Notes: a model not told the origin generated them from the letters alone. A DNA stretch of 5,661 nucleotides from Actinomycetes bacterium (GCA_021787775.1 JAJYLK010000088.1:1-5661); one strand, 5' to 3'. Numbered from the stretch's first letter, positions 1 through 4,883 are shown. Translations and numbers: made by a program.

Positions 1-435
1 GCGCTGCTGCTCACCGGCGGAGAGTTCGTCCGGACGGTTGCTCATCTTGTCGCCCAGGCCTACCAGCTGCAGGATTTCCGGCACTTTGCGGCGGATGGAG
101 CGGGCCGGTTGCCCGGTGACCCGGAGTGCATAGGCGACGTTTTCGGCCACCGTGCGGTTTGGCAGCAGTTTGAAGTCCTGAAAGACGCAGCCGATGCTGC
201 GGCGGTGGTGCGGTACGGCGGCGCGGCGCATGCGCTGCAGATTGCGGCCGGCAACGGTGATGCTGCCCTTTGAGGGCTCGAACTCTTTCAGCAGCAGCCG
301 GATGAACGTGGATTTGCCCGATCCGCTGTGTCCCACAAGGAAAGCGAATTCGCCCCGCTCGATGTGAACGCTGACGTCCTCCAGCCCGATGATTTTCGGG
401 TCGTAGGTCTTGGTGACATTTTCAAAGCGAATCAA
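1..435 (-). CDS. ftsE: Cell division ATP-binding protein FtsE (3' end outside window)
   Basis: ABC-type ATPase that pairs with the membrane protein FtsX at the division site and controls peptidoglycan hydrolases. The 145 visible residues show the N-terminal strand, Walker A GHSGSGKST (35-43), the FtsE hallmark VFQDFKLLPNRTV (84-96) containing Q-loop Gln86, ENVAYALRVTG (98-108) and the ABC signature LSAGEQQR (138-145), where the window ends; Walker B and the switch His are not visible. The start is TTG at 435-433: an in-frame TAA lies only five codons upstream, no ATG or GTG lies between, and AGAGGTGA (447-440) ends 4 nt before it. FtsE is usually about 225-230 aa, so roughly 80 residues and presumably ftsX lie beyond the left edge. 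It lies 158 bp downstream of tktC. The second signature residue is Ala rather than the usual Gly. The family call is very secure. Confidence 0.95.
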   Translation of the reverse strand, partial: MIRFENVTKTYDPKIIGLEDVSVHIERGEFAFLVGHSGSGKSTFIRLLLKEFEPSKGSITVAGRNLQRMRRAAVPHHRRSIGCVFQDFKLLPNRTVAENVAYALRVTGQPARSIRRKVPEILQLVGLGDKMSNRPDELSAGEQQR

Positions 436-472
436 CTGCTCACCTCTGGCTTACCCTCCGAGGGCCCGCTGC

Positions 473-486
473 GTCATAATTGTGAC
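473..486. promoter_or_regulatory. Imperfect palindrome upstream of ftsE
   Basis: GTCATAATTGTGAC is a dyad around AATT with one mismatched position per arm, lying 38 bp upstream of the ftsE TTG. It could be an operator or part of a promoter region, but no convincing -35/-10 pair accompanies it. Seen in sequence; the role is inferred and weak. Confidence 0.2.
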
Positions 487-543
487 ATCGCACGCATGTG
501 CCCTGGATTGAAAAATGGGAGATATATTGAAGAAACCGCATCT

Positions 544-570
544 GCCGGTGCGGGCCGGCCGCACCCCGGC
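544..570 (-). terminator. GC-rich hairpin after tktC, poor U-tract
   Basis: Starting 24 nt after the tktC stop, GCCGG (544-548) pairs with CCGGC (566-570) and TGCGG (549-553) with CCGCA (559-563). This gives a 10-bp stem with a 2-nt bulge and a 5-nt loop. On the minus strand it is followed by AGATGCGGTTTCTTC, which is not a proper U-run, so it is a partial terminator or RNA-stabilising structure between tktC and ftsE rather than a classic intrinsic terminator. Confidence 0.4.
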
Positions 571-593
571 CGCGTCCCCGGCAAACCCAACTT

Positions 594-1544
594 TTATTTC
601 CTGCTCTTCAGCACCTGCTCTGCCAGCACCGCCAGATCCCTTGCAGTCAGCTGGAATTCTTCCAGCAGCTGGTCCGGCTGGCCTGATTTTCCAAACGTGT
701 CCTTGATTCCCAGGCGGCCGATTCTTGCCGGGCAATACTCCGTGGCCACCTCGGCCACGGCATCCCCCAGACCGCCGATTACACTGTGTTCTTCGGCGGT
801 CACAGCGCAGCCGGTCTTCGCCAGGCTGGCAGCCACCGTATCCACATCGATCGGCTTCAGCACACTAACGTTTACCACTTCGACGCTGATATCCCTCTTT
901 TTCAACTCTTCAGCCGCTTCGAGGGCCCGGGTTACCATTATGCCACAAGCGAACAGGGAAATGTCAGCGCCTTCGCGCAGGACGTCGCATCCCTTGCCCA
1001 GGCCGGCCGGCCGATCCTTGTAGATGAAGGGCACGTTCGGCCTGCCGGTGCGGATATACATCGGCCCCGGGAGTTCATAACTTTCCAGCACCGCCGCGTA
1101 TGTCTGATTGTAATCAGCTGGCACCACCACGCGCATGTTGGGCAGCAGCCGCATCAGGCCGATATCCTCCACCGACTGGTGCGTGCAGCCGTCCTCGCCT
1201 ACGGTGAGGCCGCCATGACTGGCGCAGACCCTCACCGGCAGCCTTGGCTGGGCGATGCTCTGCCGCACCTGATCGAAAGCCCTGCCGGTGGCAAATACCG
1301 CAAAGGTGGAAGCATAAGCGATTTTACCGCTTATCGCAAGGCCGGCGGCGATGTTCATCATGTTGGCCTCGGCTATGCCCACGTTAAAAAAGCGCGCGGG
1401 AAAGGCGGCGCCGAACTTGCCGCTTTTGGTGGAACCGGCGAGATCGGCATCCAGAGCGACGACGTTTTCGTGACTCTCGCCCAGCGCCAGCAGGGCGTCG
1501 CCGTAGGCCTCGCGTGTGGCGCGCGCTTTGAGCTCAGCTGCCAA
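594..1544 (-). CDS. Transketolase, C-terminal subunit
   Basis: Second half of a split transketolase (316 aa), supplying the pyrimidine-binding domain and the C-terminal domain; with the upstream subunit it moves two-carbon ketol units between sugar phosphates in the non-oxidative pentose phosphate pathway. Visible marks: ALDADLAGSTKSGKF (30-44), FFNVGIAEANM (52-62) with catalytic Glu59 that activates thiamine diphosphate, the STFAVFATGRAFDQVR segment (79-94), HGGLTVGEDGCTHQ (110-123), and a C-terminal domain with EEHSVIGGLG. The start is TTG at 1544-1542, with AAGGGGA (1556-1550) 5 nt before it. It overlaps the end of the N-subunit gene by 11 bp in another frame, so the two are translationally coupled and form one unit. 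Length matches split-transketolase C subunits (about 310 aa). The related DXS and pyruvate dehydrogenase E1-beta share the fold, but the partner subunit favours transketolase. Confidence 0.93.
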   Translation of the reverse strand: MAAELKARATREAYGDALLALGESHENVVALDADLAGSTKSGKFGAAFPARFFNVGIAEANMMNIAAGLAISGKIAYASTFAVFATGRAFDQVRQSIAQPRLPVRVCASHGGLTVGEDGCTHQSVEDIGLMRLLPNMRVVVPADYNQTYAAVLESYELPGPMYIRTGRPNVPFIYKDRPAGLGKGCDVLREGADISLFACGIMVTRALEAAEELKKRDISVEVVNVSVLKPIDVDTVAASLAKTGCAVTAEEHSVIGGLGDAVAEVATEYCPARIGRLGIKDTFGKSGQPDQLLEEFQLTARDLAVLAEQVLKSRK

Positions 1545-2379
1545 CCGGTTCCCCTTTCCCCGGGACCTGCTCGCCCCGCAGCTCGGCGAGCGCCTGCTGT
1601 GTTTCTTCCGGCGAAGGGGCTTTTCCGTGCCAGCCGGCATTGTTTTCCATGAAAGACACGCCCTTGCCCTTGACCGTTCTGGCGATGATGGCGGTGGGGC
1701 CGTCACCGGCCCGGCTCGCTTCCAGGGCGTCGATTATCTGTTCGAAGTCGTGCCCGTCGATGGCATGGGTATTCCAGCCAAAAGCCGCGAATTTGTCCGG
1801 CAACGGCTCGACGTTCATGACATCCTTGGTGAATCCGTCGATTTGCAGGCCATTTGCATCGACGATGGCGGTCAGGTTGGCAAGTTTGTAATGGGCCGCG
1901 GCCATGGCTGCTTCCCAGACCTCTCCCTCCTGTGATTCGCCGTCGCCCAGCAGGGTAAAGACGTGGCCCGGCAAGCCGTCGAGGCGCATGCCCAGCGCAA
2001 GGCCGGCGGATACCGACAGGCCCTGCCCCAGCGAACCGGAAGAGATCTCCACACCCGGTGTCTTGTGCATGTCGGGGTGACCCTGCAGGTGGCAGTCGAT
2101 CTTGCGCAGGTTCGGCAGGTCGTCGACGGGAAAATAGCCGCTGCGAGCCAGCGCCGCGTACAATATCGGCGCGCAGTGACCCTTGCTGAGGACAAAGCGG
2201 TCGCGGCCGGTCCATTTGGGGTCGTCCGGCCTTTGCTTGAGCACCTTGAAGTACAGGGTGGTGACGATGTCCGTGGCGGAGAGTGAGCCGCCCGGATGCC
2301 CCGAGCCCGCCTCCGCAACCATGCGGATGACGTCCTGGCGCAGCAGGCTGGCAGTTTCTTTGAGTTCCTGGATATCCAG
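1534..2379 (-). CDS. Transketolase, N-terminal subunit
   Basis: First half of a split transketolase (281 aa), carrying the diphosphate-binding domain for thiamine diphosphate and Mg2+. Motifs: GSGHPGGSLS (25-34), LSKGHCAPILY (64-74), SSGSLGQGLSVSAG (113-126), and the thiamine-binding block that begins GDGESQEGEVWEAA (145-158) and ends at Asn176; the tail has KGKGVSFME. The likely start is CTG at 2379-2377: GGAGG (2393-2389) lies 9 nt upstream, an in-frame TAA closes the frame a little further up, and no ATG or GTG precedes Met20. Starting at Met20 (2322) would remove the conserved first helix (LRQDVIRMVAEAGSGHPGG) and would leave no Shine-Dalgarno in place. The stop TGA lies inside the C-subunit gene. 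Identity is very secure, the start codon moderately so. Confidence 0.93.
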   Translation of the reverse strand: MDIQELKETASLLRQDVIRMVAEAGSGHPGGSLSATDIVTTLYFKVLKQRPDDPKWTGRDRFVLSKGHCAPILYAALARSGYFPVDDLPNLRKIDCHLQGHPDMHKTPGVEISSGSLGQGLSVSAGLALGMRLDGLPGHVFTLLGDGESQEGEVWEAAMAAAHYKLANLTAIVDANGLQIDGFTKDVMNVEPLPDKFAAFGWNTHAIDGHDFEQIIDALEASRAGDGPTAIIARTVKGKGVSFMENNAGWHGKAPSPEETQQALAELRGEQVPGKGEPVGS

Positions 2380-2388
2380 CGGGTAGAG

Positions 2389-2393
2389 CCTCC
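2389..2393 (-). promoter_or_regulatory. Shine-Dalgarno that decides the tktN CTG start
   Basis: GGAGG on the minus strand, 9 nt before the proposed CTG start of the transketolase N subunit. It is the only strong ribosome-binding sequence between the upstream in-frame stop and Met20, and is the main reason to prefer the unusual CTG. Confidence 0.55.
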
Positions 2394-2450
2394 GAATCGG
2401 CGTGCTCCGCGGCCACGCACCTTAAGCCGCCCCCGCAGCCGCGCAAAAAG

Positions 2451-2479
2451 ATTATCTAATGAAACGGAGCGGGGTGCAA
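2451..2479 (-). promoter_or_regulatory. Candidate promoter for tktN-tktC (proximal)
   Basis: The minus strand has TTGCAC (2479-2474) as a weak -35 (3 of 6 matches), a 17-nt spacer, and GATAAT (2456-2451) as a good -10 (5 of 6). Transcription would begin near 2444, giving a leader of about 65 nt before the CTG start. Seen in sequence; activity is inferred. Confidence 0.4.
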
Positions 2480-2529
2480 GGAGGCGCTGCGGGATAAACC
2501 ACACGGAACGCGTATTCCGGATGCGATGC

Positions 2530-2551
2530 TGGACGCCGTCCATATTGGACG
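2530..2551. repeat. Three alternating TGGACG/CGTCCA half-sites
   Basis: TGGACG (2530-2535), CGTCCA (2537-2542) and TGGACG (2546-2551) lie back to back, separated by 1 and 3 nt, so two overlapping perfect dyads share the central half-site. The block sits between the two promoter candidates of the transketolase genes, a position that suits an operator. The function is inferred. Confidence 0.4.
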
Positions 2552-2582
2552 TGCCTTGTCATAAAACCTTCATTTGGGAGTT

Positions 2583-2610
2583 TTTATCCGCCGGTGAGGA
2601 TGCTGGTCAA
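2583..2610 (-). promoter_or_regulatory. Candidate promoter for tktN-tktC (distal)
   Basis: The minus strand has TTGACC (2610-2605, 5 of 6 to TTGACA), a 16-nt spacer and GATAAA (2588-2583, 4 of 6 to TATAAT). It lies just downstream of the small His-rich gene and would give a leader of nearly 200 nt for tktN, including the TGGACG half-site block. The rest of the 272-bp gap 2380-2651 holds no coding sequence that I can support. Confidence 0.35.
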
Positions 2611-2651
2611 TCGGTGCCCTTGGCGCCCCTACGGGACACCGGAGCAGGCTG

Positions 2652-2843
2652 TCAACAACCCGGCTCGCCCGGATGGCCGCAGCACGGCTGGCGGTTCCTA
2701 ATCTTGATCCAGGTATTGCCGGCAGCGATTTTAAGTTTTCGGATTAAGGGCAGGCTGCTGCCGCGCCAGTTTTCGCGCGCCGCCTGCATGTCGCCGTGAG
2801 AATGGACGTGGTGATGGCGATGTGCATGATCTTGCTTCGTCAT
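2652..2843 (-). CDS. Small His-rich protein with C-terminal CCGxxGEPGC motif
   Basis: A 63-aa protein of unknown function. Residues 6-16 hold seven histidines (HAHRHHHVHSH); a basic, tryptophan-containing middle (NWRGSSLPLIRKLKIAAGN, 25-43, then TWIKIRNRQ) follows; it ends CCGHPGEPGC with Cys54, Cys55 and Cys63. There is no signal peptide, and the middle is too charged for a clear membrane span. I recall small bacterial proteins with a similar basic stretch before a CCGN-G-PGC end, but cannot name the family. His and Cys clusters at the two ends suggest metal binding; that is inference. The ATG at 2843-2841 follows AGAGGA (2858-2853) by 9 nt. A nearer ATG (2848-2846) gives only Met-Ala-stop, its TGA overlapping this start codon. 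It stands alone, upstream of tktN by 272 bp, and its leader is unusually repetitive. The coding call rests on composition, motif and ribosome-binding site. Confidence 0.75.
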   Translation of the reverse strand: MTKQDHAHRHHHVHSHGDMQAARENWRGSSLPLIRKLKIAAGNTWIKIRNRQPCCGHPGEPGC

Positions 2844-2865
2844 GCCATATTTTCCTCTGTGTTGG

Positions 2866-2886
2866 TTCCGTCACATATTTTTCGGA
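2866..2886. repeat. 21-bp direct repeat, copy A
   Basis: The plus strand reads TTCCGTCACATATTTT followed by TCGGA. It matches copy B in 20 of 21 positions, and the two begin exactly 50 bp apart. A decayed third version, GAGGAAAATATGGCATGACG on the minus strand (2856-2837 region), covers the ribosome-binding site and start codon of the small His-rich gene. Confidence 0.75.
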
Positions 2887-2915
2887 GATTTTCCGGAGGT
2901 GCTTTCCGCAGGTGC

Positions 2916-2936
2916 TTCCGTCACATATTTTCCGGA
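2916..2936. repeat. 21-bp direct repeat, copy B
   Basis: The plus strand reads TTCCGTCACATATTTT followed by CCGGA; the single difference from copy A is C for T at position 17. The 50-bp offset is close to five helical turns, so both copies would face the same side of the DNA. Confidence 0.75.
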
Positions 2937-2943
2937 TCAGCTT

Positions 2944-2968
2944 CCGGAGCTGCTCCGGCAGGTTTTTT
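2944..2968 (+). terminator. Terminator-like hairpin with T6 on the plus strand
   Basis: CCGGAG (2944-2949) pairs with CTCCGG (2953-2958) around the loop CTG; after CAGG comes a run of six T (2963-2968). The 4-nt gap before the T-run and the short stem make it a moderate intrinsic terminator. No plus-strand gene lies upstream, so it may stop antisense transcription from the transketolase side or attenuate a leader of the SnoaL-like gene. Confidence 0.35.
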
Positions 2969-3008
2969 GCGATCCCAACACAAATTTATTTTACCCGTTC
3001 AACCGGTT

Positions 3009-3014
3009 TTGACA
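3009..3014 (+). promoter_or_regulatory. Consensus -35 TTGACA upstream of the SnoaL-like gene
   Basis: A perfect TTGACA lies 82 bp before the start codon. At the usual 16-18 nt distance the sequence is GC-rich and no -10 matches; the nearest A/T-rich stretch (TTTAGA, 3037-3042) is 22 nt away. Either an atypical promoter or chance. Confidence 0.25.
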
Positions 3015-3086
3015 CACGAGCACGCAAGTGGGCGGGTTTAGAAAACACGCAACCCAGGTACCGGTTAATCTGGAAGGCAAACCATC

Positions 3087-3095
3087 AGGAGGTGA
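3087..3095 (+). promoter_or_regulatory. Full-length Shine-Dalgarno of the SnoaL-like gene
   Basis: AGGAGGTGA matches the 16S rRNA 3' tail along nine bases and fixes the ATG at 3097 as the start, rather than an in-frame ATG at 3028 that has no such site. Confidence 0.85.
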
Positions 3096-3096
3096 C

Positions 3097-3567
3097 ATGT
3101 CTCGGACAGATGACAACAAAGAAACTTTTCGCCGGTTTGTTGACGAGGTTTTTAACAGGGGCAACATCGAAGCTGTGGATGAGATGGTGTCACCGGATTA
3201 TGTCGACCATGAGCTGTTTGCCGATGATATACCACAAAACCGGGAAGGACTCAAAAAAGGTGTGCTGATGTGCCGGGACTGTCTCACCGAACTGTCGGTC
3301 AGCATCCATGACGTTGCCGCCGAAGGCGACAAGATCATCGCCCGCACCACCTGGTATGGGGTCCCGGGCGCCGCGTACGGCGATGGCTTCGACGCGGGCG
3401 ATCCGGACGAGGCGGCACGGGAGCCGCTGGCGGGCAAACCGATCGAGTTCGATACGCTCGAAATCACCCGCTACGAAGACGGCATGGTGGTTGAGCACTG
3501 GGGGCTTACTGATGACGGCCCCGGGTGGCCGACGGCGTACTACCTGCCGCGGCGGGCGGGCTCCTGA
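3097..3567 (+). CDS. SnoaL-like / ester cyclase family protein
   Basis: A 156-aa protein with the pattern of the SnoaL-like polyketide cyclase branch of the NTF2-like fold, an alpha+beta cone of about 130-150 aa. The N-terminal helices read FRRFVDEVFNRGNIEAVDEM (11-30), then the typical SPDYVDHE (32-39); strands follow at VSIHDVAAEGDKIIARTTWYG (about 68-88), IEFDTLEITRYEDGMVVEH (116-134) and the closing EHWGLTDD (133-140), whose acidic pair sits where the family places its key Asp. Between residues 90 and 113 an acidic insert (GDGFDAGDPDEAA) widens the loop that in relatives is a short turn. No signal peptide. It is the only plus-strand gene here, convergent with the GlsB-like gene (70 bp between stops). 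The substrate is unknown; many such orphan members are not cyclases of polyketides, so only the fold is asserted. Confidence 0.85.
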   Translation: MSRTDDNKETFRRFVDEVFNRGNIEAVDEMVSPDYVDHELFADDIPQNREGLKKGVLMCRDCLTELSVSIHDVAAEGDKIIARTTWYGVPGAAYGDGFDAGDPDEAAREPLAGKPIEFDTLEITRYEDGMVVEHWGLTDDGPGWPTAYYLPRRAGS

Positions 3568-3637
3568 AACAGGCCGCATCCTGGGCGGATCGGCGTTTTC
3601 CCGGCCGGCGCGGGGAGAGAATGTGAACCGGTGCGGA

Positions 3638-3898
3638 TCAGCGGCGCCGCTTCACCGGCCGTCCGCCGATGGCGTTAAGCACCAGCAGAAAGAGGACCGC
3701 GCCCACCGTGGCGGTGCCCACCCATCCCAGGAAACTGTCTGGCTCATAGCCGATGAGGGAGAAGAGGTAGCTGCCGAGGACGGCGCCGATGACGCCCACC
3801 ACGATGTCCATCAGGCAGCCGAGGCCGCCCGCCCGGGTGATGACGCCAGCCAGCCAGCCGCCAATCAGACCGACGATTATGAATGCAAGCCAGTTCAT
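3638..3898 (-). CDS. GlsB/YeaQ/YmgE family stress-response membrane protein
   Basis: An 86-aa integral membrane protein of the transglycosylase-associated (GlsB/YeaQ/YmgE) family, whose members are linked to general stress responses; no enzyme activity is established. Three hydrophobic spans are visible at about residues 3-20, 26-49 and 58-79, with the glycine pattern typical of the family: GLIGGWLAGVITRAGGLGC (10-28), DIVVGVIGAVLGSYLF (31-46) and GWVGTATVGAVLFLLVLNAI (58-77), ending in a basic tail RPVKRRR that is probably cytoplasmic. The ATG at 3898 is the only start in its frame before the conserved region, but no Shine-Dalgarno lies directly in front of it; AGGAG (3931-3927) is 28 nt away, across a hairpin. 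It follows hisG by 106 bp on the same strand, beyond a strong palindrome, so it may have its own promoter. Length is normal for the family. Confidence 0.9.
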   Translation of the reverse strand: MNWLAFIIVGLIGGWLAGVITRAGGLGCLMDIVVGVIGAVLGSYLFSLIGYEPDSFLGWVGTATVGAVLFLLVLNAIGGRPVKRRR

Positions 3899-3909
3899 TC
3901 GTGTTTTTT

Positions 3910-3926
3910 CGCGGAAGAATCCCGCG
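3910..3926 (-). other. Hairpin between AGGAG and the glsB-like start codon
   Basis: On the minus strand CGCGGGA and TTCCGCG pair (one G-U) around a 3-nt loop. Upstream is AGGAG (3931-3927), downstream AAAAAACACGA and then ATG. Folding would bring the AGGAG to within about 11 nt of the start. Seen in sequence; the role is inferred. Confidence 0.35.
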
Positions 3927-3982
3927 CTCCTGCATTCCGCTGCGGTGATGAAAGCGCGCCCGCGGCGGCCTCACAATAACCG

Positions 3983-4002
3983 GCCTGGCGGCGCCGCCAG
4001 GC
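3983..4002 (-). terminator. Perfect 20-nt palindrome after hisG
   Basis: GCCTGGCGGC followed directly by GCCGCCAGGC begins 2 nt after the hisG stop; allowing a 4-nt loop it folds to 8 bp of mostly G-C pairs. The minus strand continues CGGTTATTGTGA, with only scattered U, so termination strength is doubtful. Confidence 0.45.
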
Positions 4003-4004
4003 TG

Positions 4005-4877
4005 CTAGCGCACTATCTTGGAGATGTTCTGCTCCAGGATGTCCTCGGCGCCGCTGGCCTTGAGCTCGGGAATAATGACATTTACCGTGTTTTTGTCAAC
4101 CACCGTTGATATCTCGAAATAGTCGGAGTTATAAAGCGGCGCCACCGTCGGACGTTTCATCGCCGGCAGCACTTCGACGACAGCGTCGAGCTTGTCCCGG
4201 TGCACATTCATCGACAGCAGCACCCTGCCCCGGGCGTCGATCACACCCAGCAGCAGCGTGCGGATCTCCTCGATGGCGCGGCGCTTGCCGGAATCTTCCC
4301 AGGAGGTCCTGTTGGCGATCAGGCGCGTGGTCGACTCCATGATCACTTCGATGACCTTGAGGTTGTTGCGCCTCAGGGTAGAGCCGGTCTCGGTCAGATC
4401 GACGACAACGTCCATGATCTCCGGCACCTTGGCCTCGGTGGCCCCGAAGGAATAAAACACGTCGACATCTTTGCCGAGACCATCGAAAAACTTTTTGGTG
4501 ATGTTGGGGAATTCTGTCGTGACGCGGCTGCCCGGCCTGATGTCGCCGGCCTTGGCGACCGGGGAGTCCCCGGGTACGGCGATCACCATCTTCATCTTGC
4601 CGGTGCCTGTCTTGGCGTAGGGCATCTCGGCCACCTCGAACACGTCGGCTCCGGCCTCGGTGATGCAGTCCAGGCCGGAGATGCCCAGATCGAAATAACC
4701 GTCCTCGACGTATTTCGGTATCTCCTGGGGCCGCAGGATCTTCACGGCGCTGATCCGCGCGTCGTCGATGGAAACCGTATACTCGCGCGCGCTGCGGTTG
4801 ACCGGCAGGTCGGCTTCGGCAAAAAGCTTGAGCGTCTGTTCCTGCAGGCTTCCTTTTGGTAGGGCGATGCTTAGCAC
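4005..4877 (-). CDS. hisG: ATP phosphoribosyltransferase, long form
   Basis: Catalyses the first committed step of histidine synthesis, joining ATP and PRPP to give phosphoribosyl-ATP, in the cytoplasm. With the GTG start it has 290 aa, the length of the long form with its own regulatory domain, so no HisZ partner is needed. Motifs: ALPKGSL (5-11), GYFDLGISGLDCITEAGADV (60-79), FPNIT (123-127), and the PRPP-binding loop DLTETGSTLRRNNL (160-173); residues from about 215 on form the C-terminal regulatory domain that in relatives binds histidine (LLSMNV, LPAMKRPTVAPL, and the end GAEDILEQNISKIV). GTG at 4877-4875 is preferred over ATG at 4910 because AAAGGAG lies 6 nt before it, homologues begin at this point, and the likely -10 overlaps the region of the ATG. 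No other his gene is visible on either side. Confidence 0.95.
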   Translation of the reverse strand: MLSIALPKGSLQEQTLKLFAEADLPVNRSAREYTVSIDDARISAVKILRPQEIPKYVEDGYFDLGISGLDCITEAGADVFEVAEMPYAKTGTGKMKMVIAVPGDSPVAKAGDIRPGSRVTTEFPNITKKFFDGLGKDVDVFYSFGATEAKVPEIMDVVVDLTETGSTLRRNNLKVIEVIMESTTRLIANRTSWEDSGKRRAIEEIRTLLLGVIDARGRVLLSMNVHRDKLDAVVEVLPAMKRPTVAPLYNSDYFEISTVVDKNTVNVIIPELKASGAEDILEQNISKIVR

Positions 4878-4883
4878 GAGTGG

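Larger units (their letters stand above)
2839..2950 (-). repeat. CGGAA-type motif array in the leader of the His-rich gene
   Basis: On the minus strand CGGAA or a one-base variant begins at 2946, 2934, 2920, 2908, 2895, 2884 (CGAAA), 2870, 2856 (AGGAA, the ribosome-binding site) and 2839 (CGAAG, codons 2-4), spaced 11-14 nt apart except for the last step of 17. It fills the region just upstream of the small gene. Such regularity suggests multiple binding sites for a protein on DNA or RNA, or an expanded repeat. The repetition is seen directly; the role is inferred. Confidence 0.5.

Noticed and set aside
328..1023. Plus-strand frame of 231 codons covering the ftsE start and the tktC end
   Set aside because: It crosses an intergenic hairpin and two antisense genes, and its product is Ser/Ala/Pro-rich without any motif.
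786..1652. Long open frame (288 codons) on the plus strand opposite the transketolase C subunit
   Set aside because: It lies entirely antisense to a clearly identified gene, has no recognisable motif or ribosome-binding site, and is a usual by-product of GC-rich coding sequence.
1872..2543. Minus-strand frame of 223 codons running through the tktN leader
   Set aside because: Arg-rich product in a different frame from the transketolase subunit, with no motif; the true frame is fixed by the thiamine-binding residues.
2652..2843. The His-rich frame as a chance antisense ORF
   Set aside because: Nothing convincing lies on the opposite strand, the ribosome-binding site is well placed, and the C-terminal Cys motif with basic Trp-containing middle is ordered rather than random.
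2839..2950. Repeat region considered as a CRISPR array
   Set aside because: Only two near-identical 21-bp copies, a spacer that itself contains the same short motif, and no cas genes nearby.
3028..3096. Longer start for the SnoaL-like protein at ATG 3028
   Set aside because: The extra 23 residues are not family-like, and the full AGGAGGTGA sits directly before ATG 3097.
4200..4862. Open frame of 220 codons on the plus strand opposite hisG
   Set aside because: Antisense shadow of hisG with low-complexity His/Asp/Gly content and no family motif.
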